The position numbers and the translations under genes were made by a program. A stretch of 39,999 bases of DNA, taken from assembly GCF_013004645.1 (NCBI RefSeq), contig NZ_JABEME010000021.1, positions 1 through 39,999 of the forward strand. Reading direction: 5' to 3'. Positions 16,986-22,495 of the stretch are shown piece by piece (positions within the stretch are counted from its first letter, which is position 1; the number at the start of each line of letters is the position of its first letter). The notes beneath the pieces were generated by a model. It was not told where the DNA came from. It did no database searches and was given only the letters and a program-made list of their open reading frames with translations. Origin of the DNA: Stenotrophomonas africana (GTDB lineage: Bacteria > Pseudomonadota > Gammaproteobacteria > Xanthomonadales > Xanthomonadaceae).

Positions 16986-18023
16986 ATGGAACTGCGTCCG
17001 GAGCAGCTGGCCGGCCAGAGCGCTGATACCGCGCTGGCACCGGTCTATCTGATTGCCGGCCCGGAAACCCTGCGCGTGCTGGAGGCGGCCGACGCCATCC
17101 GTGCACGTGCGCGTGCCGCCGGTATTGGCGAGCGCGAGGTGTTCGACGCCGATGGCCGCGATTTCGACTGGAACCAGCTCGACGCCAGCTTCAATGCGCC
17201 CAGCCTGTTCAGCGCCCGCCGCCTGGTTGAGGTGCGCCTGCCCAGCGGCAAGCCGGGCAAGGACGGCGCCGAGGTGATCAGCCAATTCTGCGCCAACCCG
17301 GCGCCGGACGTGGTGCTGATGATCACGGCCAACGAATGGAGCAAGGCCCATCAGGGCAAGTGGGCCGAGGCGGTCAACCGCGTCGGCGTGCTGTCGGTGG
17401 CGTGGGCGATCAAGCCGCACGAACTGCCGGACTGGATCGAGCGCCGCCTGCGCGGCAAGGGCCTGCGCGCCGATCCGGCCGCAGTGCAGCGTCTGGCCGA
17501 GCGGGTGGAAGGCAATCTGCTGGCTGCCGCACAGGAAATCGACAAGCTGGCGCTGTTGGCTGATGGCCAGCCATTGGATGTGGAACGGATGGAGTCGCTG
17601 GTGGCTGACGCTGCCCGCTATGACGTGTTCCGGCTGATGGAGGCGACGTTCTCCGGCCAGTCGCCGGCCGTGCTGCGCATGCTGGCCGGTCTGCGCGGTG
17701 AAGGCGAGGCGGTGGCCGCATTGATGCCGATGGTGATCCGCGAGCTGCTGGCCGGCGCCGGCCTGGCCCGCGTGCAGGCCCGCGGCGGCAATCTGGCCGC
17801 CGAAATGAAATCGCGTGGCATCTGGGAATCGCGGCAGGCGCCGTACAAGCGCGCGCTGCAGCGGCACCCGGAAGGCAAGCGCTGGGAGCGCTTCGTGGCC
17901 GAAGCGGGCCTGGTCGACCGCATCGCCAAGGGGCGGGCCGACGGCGATGCCTGGCTGGCACTGGAGCGCCTGCTGGTGGCCGTGGCCGAACCGCGTGCCG
18001 TGCGCCTGCTGGCGCGGGCCTGA
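16986..18023 (+). CDS. holA: DNA polymerase III delta subunit
   Basis: Delta is the wrench of the clamp-loader complex that opens the beta sliding clamp. The 345-residue length matches E. coli (343). The N-terminal domain includes PVYLIAGPETLRVLEAADAI near residue 20, the typical opening of a degenerate AAA+ module without a working ATP site. The middle and C-terminal helical parts include LAERVEGNLLAAAQEIDKLALL (about 165), which is well conserved. It lies nine bases after lptE and only three bases before nadD, so all are probably one transcript. Confidence 0.96.
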   Translation: MELRPEQLAGQSADTALAPVYLIAGPETLRVLEAADAIRARARAAGIGEREVFDADGRDFDWNQLDASFNAPSLFSARRLVEVRLPSGKPGKDGAEVISQFCANPAPDVVLMITANEWSKAHQGKWAEAVNRVGVLSVAWAIKPHELPDWIERRLRGKGLRADPAAVQRLAERVEGNLLAAAQEIDKLALLADGQPLDVERMESLVADAARYDVFRLMEATFSGQSPAVLRMLAGLRGEGEAVAALMPMVIRELLAGAGLARVQARGGNLAAEMKSRGIWESRQAPYKRALQRHPEGKRWERFVAEAGLVDRIAKGRADGDAWLALERLLVAVAEPRAVRLLARA

Positions 18024-18026
18024 GCA

Positions 18027-18692
18027 ATGAGCCTGCGGATCTATTACGGGGGCACCTTCGATCCGGTGCACCTCGGGCACCTGGCGATCGCGCGGGCCGC
18101 CCGTGACGAACTGCAGGTTGCCGTGCGCATGCTGCCGGCGGCCGACCCGCCGCACCGTGCGGTGCCCGGTGCCACTGCCGAACAGCGTTGCAGCATGCTG
18201 TCTCTGGCCATTGGCGACGAACCTGGCCTGCTGCTGGACCGGCGCGAGCTGGACCGCGCCGCCCGCTATCCCGGTCGTCCTTCCTATACCGTCGATACCC
18301 TGCGCGAACTGCGTGGCGAACTCGGCCCGAGCCGGCCGCTGGCCTGGCTGGTCGGCGCGGACAGCCTGCTGGGCCTGGCCGGTTGGCACGAATGGGAGGC
18401 CCTGTTCGGGCTGGCGCATTTCGTTGTGGCTGAACGGCCGGGCAGCCCGCTGCGGGCCTCGCTCGACGGCGAGCTGGGCCACGCGCTGGAAGGGCGCTGG
18501 GCCGACAACGAACAGGCCCTGTTCGCCAGCGCGGCCGGGCGCATCCTGCGCCTGCACCACCCGCTGCGCGAGGAATCGGCCAGCGCCGTGCGCTCACAGA
18601 TCGCCTCCGGCGGTCCCTGGCGCGCACTGCTGCCGCCGGCCGTGGCCGACTATGTGGCTGCACACGGGCTGTACCGCCCGGCCACGCCGTGA
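18027..18692 (+). CDS. nadD: Nicotinate-nucleotide adenylyltransferase
   Basis: NadD makes deamido-NAD from nicotinate mononucleotide and ATP. The 221-residue product has the nucleotidyltransferase signature GGTFDPVHLGH (8-18) with the catalytic HxGH (His15, His18), and the downstream SASAVRS, which corresponds to the ISSTxIR phosphate-binding motif. The WLVGADSLLGLAGWHEW stretch (about 109-125) is typical of NadD. It begins three bases after holA, so translation is probably coupled. Confidence 0.97.
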   Translation: MSLRIYYGGTFDPVHLGHLAIARAARDELQVAVRMLPAADPPHRAVPGATAEQRCSMLSLAIGDEPGLLLDRRELDRAARYPGRPSYTVDTLRELRGELGPSRPLAWLVGADSLLGLAGWHEWEALFGLAHFVVAERPGSPLRASLDGELGHALEGRWADNEQALFASAAGRILRLHHPLREESASAVRSQIASGGPWRALLPPAVADYVAAHGLYRPATP

Positions 18693-18715
18693 ATGGCGCG
18701 GCGGCGCCATCCCCG

Positions 18716-18721
18716 TATAAT
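18716..18721 (+). promoter_or_regulatory. -10 box TATAAT before rsfS
   Basis: A perfect TATAAT lies 29 bases upstream of the rsfS start, after the nadD stop at 18692. At 17-base spacing the -35 position reads ATGGCG, a poor match. It suggests rsfS-rlmH has its own promoter in addition to read-through from nadD. Confidence 0.55.
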
Positions 18722-18750
18722 CGCCCCCACGTTTATCGAGTCGATCCACT

Positions 18751-19161
18751 TTGAGCAACCAGACCCAGCCCCAGACCATCAAGGTCGATCTGCCCAGCCC
18801 GCCGCCGTCCGTGCCGGAACTGCTGGCCAGCGTCCGCCAAGCCACCGAAGACCTGAAGGCCAAGGACCTGGTCGAGATCGACGTGCGCGGCCGGTCCAGT
18901 GTTGCCGACTACATGATCGTCGTTTCGGGCACCTCGACCCGCCACGTCAAATCAATCGCCGATGAAGTCGTGCGCTTCGCCAAGAACATCGACGTGATGC
19001 CGCTGGGTGTTGAAGGCGAGCGCGAAGCCGAGTGGGTGCTGGTCGATCTGGGCGACGTGATCGTCCACGTGATGCTGCCGCGCGTGCGTGAGTTCTACGC
19101 CCTCGAGCGCCTGTGGACCGTCGGCGACCAGCCGCCGTCCAGCGACGACGAAGTGGCCTGA
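18751..19161 (+). CDS. rsfS: Ribosomal silencing factor RsfS (YbeB/Iojap)
   Basis: RsfS binds uL14 on the 50S subunit and blocks joining with 30S, slowing translation in poor conditions. The 136-residue product carries the family core: DLVEIDVRGRSSVADYMIVVSGTS (about 41-64), TRHVKSIADEVV and WVLVDLGDVIVHVMLPRVREFYALERLW. The start is TTG at 18751; no ATG or GTG fits before the core, and no strong Shine-Dalgarno sequence is seen, so low translation is likely. An N-terminal extension of about 20 Pro-rich residues precedes the domain. rlmH follows after a strong hairpin. Confidence 0.95.
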   Translation: MSNQTQPQTIKVDLPSPPPSVPELLASVRQATEDLKAKDLVEIDVRGRSSVADYMIVVSGTSTRHVKSIADEVVRFAKNIDVMPLGVEGEREAEWVLVDLGDVIVHVMLPRVREFYALERLWTVGDQPPSSDDEVA

Positions 19162-19181
19162 GCCACACGTTGATGCATCCT

Positions 19182-19206
19182 TCGACGGCGCCGATGGCGC
19201 CGTCGA
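19182..19206. other. Strong hairpin between rsfS and rlmH
   Basis: An 11-base perfect stem (19182-19192 with 19196-19206) has a three-base GAT loop and is followed by CGTTTTGG. The T-run is only four bases, so it is at most a weak terminator. It lies seven bases before the rlmH Shine-Dalgarno site and could lower rlmH expression relative to rsfS. Confidence 0.65.
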
Positions 19207-19212
19207 CGTTTT

Positions 19213-19217
19213 GGAGA
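19213..19217 (+). promoter_or_regulatory. Shine-Dalgarno site that fixes the rlmH start
   Basis: GGAGA at 19213-19217 lies seven bases before the ATG at 19225. It favours that ATG over the TTG three bases earlier and gives the usual family length. Confidence 0.75.
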
Positions 19218-19224
19218 ACCGTTG

Positions 19225-19695
19225 ATGAAAGCCCGCCTGATCGCCACCGGTGAACGCGCCCCCAGCTGGGTCGCGCAGGGCTTCGCCGAGTACCAGAAGC
19301 GGCTGTCGCACTGGCTGCCGTTCGAACTGGTGGAAATCGAGCCCGGCCTGCGTGGCAAGGGGCGTGATCCGCGTCGGGCTACCGAAGACGAAGGCAAGCG
19401 GGTCATCGCCGCGCTGCCGAAGAATGCCTATGTGGTGGCCCTGGACGTGCCCGGCCGCCAGCTGAGTTCCGAACAGCTGGCACAGCGCCTGGAGCATTGG
19501 CGCGGGCAGGGCAGGGACCTGGCGTTCCTGATCGGTGGCCCGGAAGGGCACTCGCCGGAAGTCTCCGCGCTGGCCGATGAGAAGTGGTCGATCGGACCGC
19601 TGACGCTGCCGCACATGCTGGTGCGCCTGGTGGTGGCCGAGCAGCTGTACCGGGCTGCCGCAATGATTGCCAATCACCCCTACCATCGCGCGTGA
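19225..19695 (+). CDS. rlmH: 23S rRNA pseudouridine-1915 N3-methyltransferase
   Basis: RlmH (YbeA) is a SPOUT-class enzyme that uses SAM to methylate pseudouridine 1915 of 23S rRNA in the assembled 70S ribosome. The 156-residue product is almost the E. coli size (155). The knot-forming SAM site is clear: FLIGGPEGH (101-109) and SIGPLTLPHMLVRLVVAEQLYRA near the C-terminus. It is usually next to rsfS, as here. The next gene is tRNA-Asn, 22 bases on, rather than mrdA as in enterobacteria. Confidence 0.97.
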   Translation: MKARLIATGERAPSWVAQGFAEYQKRLSHWLPFELVEIEPGLRGKGRDPRRATEDEGKRVIAALPKNAYVVALDVPGRQLSSEQLAQRLEHWRGQGRDLAFLIGGPEGHSPEVSALADEKWSIGPLTLPHMLVRLVVAEQLYRAAAMIANHPYHRA

Positions 19696-19703
19696 AGAGT
19701 GGT

Positions 19704-19709
19704 TATACT
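19704..19709 (+). promoter_or_regulatory. -10 box TATACT for tRNA-Asn
   Basis: TATACT ends eight bases before the mature tRNA 5' end and just after the rlmH stop codon, where a tRNA promoter would be expected. No clear -35 match is present. Confidence 0.6.
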
Positions 19710-19717
19710 AGTCGTCT

Positions 19718-19794
19718 GCCCGAATAGCTCAGCCGGTTAGAGCACTTGACTGTTAATCAGGGGGTCGTTGGTTCGAGTCCAACTTCGGGCGCCA
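19718..19794 (+). tRNA. tRNA-Asn (anticodon GUU)
   Basis: The 77-base gene folds as a standard cloverleaf. The acceptor stem pairs GCCCGAA with TTCGGGC. The D arm has AGCTCAGCCGGTTAGAGC, the anticodon stem CTTGA/TCAGG holds GTT at 19752-19754, and the T arm contains GGTTCGAGTCC. The discriminator base is G and CCA is encoded. It is a single tRNA with its own terminator. No integrase or duplicated tRNA end follows, so it does not appear to be used as an att site here. Confidence 0.98.
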
Positions 19795-19801
19795 CTTTGA
19801 G

Positions 19802-19833
19802 AAACCTGCATCGCGAGATGCAGGTTTTTTTTT
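19802..19833 (+). terminator. Intrinsic terminator after tRNA-Asn
   Basis: An 11-base stem (19802-19812 with 19817-19827) around a GCGA tetraloop runs into nine consecutive T residues. This is the clearest intrinsic terminator in the window and ends the tRNA-Asn transcript, and possibly rlmH read-through. Confidence 0.95.
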
Positions 19834-19841
19834 GCCGTGTT

Positions 19842-19867
19842 GTAGAGCCGAGCCCACGCTCGGCTGC
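19842..19867 (+). repeat. SMAG-type REP, pair A left
   Basis: A GTAG head is followed by a stem of GAGCCGAGC type and a CTGC tail. With the next repeat it forms an inverted pair only six bases apart, just after the tRNA-Asn terminator. Confidence 0.9.
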
Positions 19868-19873
19868 ACCCTG

Positions 19874-19899
19874 GAAGCCGAGCATGGGCTCGGCTCTAC
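19874..19899 (-). repeat. SMAG-type REP, pair A right
   Basis: Inverted partner of 19842-19867, nearly identical in the stem, with its GTAG head at the right end on the minus strand. The pair could fold as one long hairpin and lies 21 bases before the esterase gene. Confidence 0.9.
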
Positions 19900-19920
19900 A
19901 ATCTGCTGCTCCAACCATGG

Positions 19921-20895
19921 ATGCCGATCGTGCGCGCACTCCTGTCCGTCGTCTCTCTGTTGCTTGCGCCGCTGACGTTCGCCGCAGCGAATGCGGCACC
20001 ACCGACCTGGCACCCGCCGCAGGGCACTACCGAGCTGCCGTTGTGGCCGGAAGGCAGGGTGAAGGCACCGCCAAAACTGAAAGGTCCCGAGCAGATCAGT
20101 GAAGCAACCTCCAGGGCCAGCGGAGAACGCTGGACGATGTTGCAGAACGTGGCCGTGCCGACCCTCACCGTGTTTCCGCCGAAAGGACCGGCCAATGGCA
20201 CCGCCGTGATGGTGGTGCCCGGAGGTGGTTACCGGGTGTTGGCGATGGACCTGGAAGGCAGTGAAATCTGCGATTGGTTGAACGCGCAGGGCATCACCTG
20301 CGCGCTGCTGAAGTACCGCGTGCCGGCGTCCGGGCCCAACTGGGATCCCGACTGCAACTGTCGCGACAATCCGACGGTACCGATGGCCTTGCAGGACGCG
20401 CAACGTGCAATGGGCCTGCTGCGCTTGCAGGCACAACGCTGGAACCTCGACCCGAAGCGGGTGGGGGTGATCGGTTTCTCGGCCGGCGGACACGTGGTGG
20501 CGGGATTGAGTACGCACGCACGTCGTAGCTACGCGGCGGTCGACGCGGCCGACTCACAGTCCAGTCGCCCGGATTTCGCGATGGTGATGTACTCCGGCCA
20601 TCTGTGGGCCGGGCATGGCAAGGGGCTGTCCCTGGTCAAGGACATCGTCTTGGATGACGCGGTGCCGCCGACGTTCATTGCGCAGGCCACCGATGATCGC
20701 ACCGACGATGTGCGCGAATCACTCGCCTACTACCAGGCGCTGATCGATGAAGGCGTGCCGGTCGAGATGCATCTGTTCGCGCGCGGTGGCCACGCGTTCG
20801 GTCTGCGCATGAAGGATGCACCGGTGGCGGTGTGGCCACAGCTGGCCGAGCGCTGGATGCGGGATATCGGCATGCTGCCCGAACGCCAGTTGTAG
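19921..20895 (+). CDS. Secreted alpha/beta hydrolase, probable carbohydrate or feruloyl esterase type
   Basis: The 324-residue product has a signal peptide (about 1-25) and an alpha/beta-hydrolase domain. The nucleophile elbow is GFSAGGH with Ser187, the oxyanion region is VVPGGGY near residue 100, and the catalytic His is His291 in ARGGHAFGL. The acid is probably one of Asp258-Asp263. This layout matches acetylxylan-esterase/BD-FAE-type enzymes, but substrate is inferred. Its TAG stop codon (20893-20895) is supplied by the GTAG head of a SMAG repeat, so an inserted repeat may have set its C-terminus. It converges with the amino-acid permease gene. Confidence 0.88.
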   Translation: MPIVRALLSVVSLLLAPLTFAAANAAPPTWHPPQGTTELPLWPEGRVKAPPKLKGPEQISEATSRASGERWTMLQNVAVPTLTVFPPKGPANGTAVMVVPGGGYRVLAMDLEGSEICDWLNAQGITCALLKYRVPASGPNWDPDCNCRDNPTVPMALQDAQRAMGLLRLQAQRWNLDPKRVGVIGFSAGGHVVAGLSTHARRSYAAVDAADSQSSRPDFAMVMYSGHLWAGHGKGLSLVKDIVLDDAVPPTFIAQATDDRTDDVRESLAYYQALIDEGVPVEMHLFARGGHAFGLRMKDAPVAVWPQLAERWMRDIGMLPERQL

Positions 20896-20916
20896 AGCCG
20901 AGCCATGCTCGGCTGC
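20892..20916 (+). repeat. SMAG-type REP, pair B left
   Basis: A GTAG head with a GAGCCGAGC-type stem. Bases 20893-20895 of the head are the TAG stop of the esterase gene. Confidence 0.9.
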
Positions 20917-20922
20917 CCGTGC

Positions 20923-20948
20923 GAAGCCGAGCGTGGGCTCGGCTCTAC
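20923..20948 (-). repeat. SMAG-type REP, pair B right
   Basis: Inverted partner of 20892-20916. The TAG in its GTAG head (20945-20947 on the minus strand) is the stop codon of the permease gene. The pair also sits where a bidirectional terminator for the two convergent genes would be expected. Confidence 0.9.
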
Positions 20949-22366
20949 AGTGCCAGCTCACCTCTGGAGAACGCCACCAACGTGGCGATCGCCACCACCA
21001 GGATCGCGCCGAACAGCGCCCACTCCCAGCGCGTGAATACCTTTTCCCCTCGCTGGTGCCGGGTGAACGCGAACAGCACCACGCCGGGGACGTACAGCAG
21101 GACCGACAGCAGCAGGTTGTCGAGGCCGCCGGCATACACCAGCCACAATGCATAGGCACTGGCCAGCAGGGCAACGACGAAATCGCGCCAGCGCGCACCC
21201 GGTTCATGCGCATAGGCCTGGCCACGCCAGGCCAGCTGCACGCCGAACGCGGTGGACAGGAAGTAGGGCACCAGGCTCATCGACGCGGCCAGCAGCACCA
21301 GTCCGGTATAGCTGCCGGAATTGACCAGCACCAGCAGCAGGAACATCTGGATCAGACCGTTGCTCAACCACAGCGCATTGGCTGGCACGCCGTGCGCGTT
21401 TTCGCGGCCGAGGAACGCGGGCATGGTGCCGTCGCCGGCCGCGGCGTACAGCACCTCGGCGCACAACAGCACCCAGGCCAGCAGCGCGCCCAGCACGGAG
21501 ATGATCGATCCGACGATGATCACCGTTGCACCCCACTCGCCGACGATCGCACGCAGTACGTACGCCATGGATGGATTGGGCAACCCGGCCAGTTCGGCCT
21601 GCGACAGCACCCCCATCGACAGCAGGCTGACCAGCACCAGCAGCAGCCAGACGCCGAGGAAACCGATCACCGTGGCGCGGCCGACATCGGCACGGCGGGC
21701 CGCGCGCCGCGAGTAGATGCTGGCGCCTTCGATGCCGATGAATACCCACACGGTCACCAGCATCATGCCGCGCAGCTGCTGACCCAGATCACCCAGTGCG
21801 GGCGTACCGAAGAAATCGGCGCGGAACACGTCCATGCGGAACGCGCCGGCGGCCAGGATCAGGAACAGCGCGATGGGCAGCAGCTTGGCCACGGTCACCA
21901 GCCCGTTGACGATGGCAGCGGTGCGCAGGCCCCGCAGCACCAGCAGATGCACGGTCCATAGCAGCAGTGACGACGCGGCCACCGCGGCCGGGGTATTGCC
22001 TTCGCCGAAGATCGGCAGGAAATGTCCGAGGCCGCTGAAGATCAGCACGAAGAAGCTGGCGTTGCCAAGCACCGAGGCGACCCAGTAACCCCATGCCGCG
22101 GAGAAACCGATGTAGTTGCCGAAGCCCTCGCGCGCATACGCGTAGATGCCGGTATCGAGATCCGGCCGGCGGTTGGCCAGCGCCTGGAACACGAAGGCCA
22201 GCATCAGCATGCCGGCGCCACTGACCGCCCAGCCGACCAGCGCCGCGGCCGGTCCGGCGCTGCGCGCCACGTTCTGTGGCAAAGAAAAGATACCGGCACC
22301 AACCATCGAGCCGACCACCAGAGCGGTCAACGCGGGCAGGCCCAGGCGTTGCGATGTCGCAGCCAT
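20945..22366 (-). CDS. APC family amino-acid permease/antiporter
   Basis: The 473-residue inner-membrane protein has about twelve transmembrane segments. The first contains VVGSMVGAGIFSLPQNVA, the conserved substrate-site glycine motif of the APC superfamily. Overall it resembles the basic amino-acid/polyamine antiporter branch (ArcD/YdgI/AdiC-like), so exchange of arginine/ornithine or a similar pair is likely, but no arc or decarboxylase gene is adjacent to confirm it. The start at 22366 fits the first helix; a TTG at 22441 would add 25 residues without a family match. It ends with a TAG provided by a SMAG repeat. Confidence 0.88.
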   Translation of the reverse strand: MAATSQRLGLPALTALVVGSMVGAGIFSLPQNVARSAGPAAALVGWAVSGAGMLMLAFVFQALANRRPDLDTGIYAYAREGFGNYIGFSAAWGYWVASVLGNASFFVLIFSGLGHFLPIFGEGNTPAAVAASSLLLWTVHLLVLRGLRTAAIVNGLVTVAKLLPIALFLILAAGAFRMDVFRADFFGTPALGDLGQQLRGMMLVTVWVFIGIEGASIYSRRAARRADVGRATVIGFLGVWLLLVLVSLLSMGVLSQAELAGLPNPSMAYVLRAIVGEWGATVIIVGSIISVLGALLAWVLLCAEVLYAAAGDGTMPAFLGRENAHGVPANALWLSNGLIQMFLLLVLVNSGSYTGLVLLAASMSLVPYFLSTAFGVQLAWRGQAYAHEPGARWRDFVVALLASAYALWLVYAGGLDNLLLSVLLYVPGVVLFAFTRHQRGEKVFTRWEWALFGAILVVAIATLVAFSRGELAL

Positions 22367-22444
22367 GCAGATCCCCTGCGGCGGTGATGCCGCGTGCACA
22401 CGGTAGCGGTGGGCCCGTGAACATGCCTGCAAGGCGCACAACGA

Positions 22445-22474
22445 CGAAGGCCCGGGCAGGTGCCCGGGCCTTCG
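22445..22474 (-). terminator. Long GC-rich hairpin after the TonB-dependent receptor gene
   Basis: A perfect 14-base stem with a two-base loop lies about 22 bases after the receptor stop (minus strand). No T-tract follows, so release may need Rho or the hairpin may protect the mRNA end. Confidence 0.65.
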
Positions 22475-22495
22475 ACGGTGGTGCGTTGAGCGGTA

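Noticed and set aside
16215..18560. 781-codon open frame antisense to lptE-holA-nadD
   Set aside because: The three genes on the plus strand are recognisable; the antisense frame matches no family.
19718..19899. tRNA-Asn as an integration (att) site
   Set aside because: No integrase gene and no repeated tRNA 3' end downstream; the neighbouring repeats are SMAG elements.
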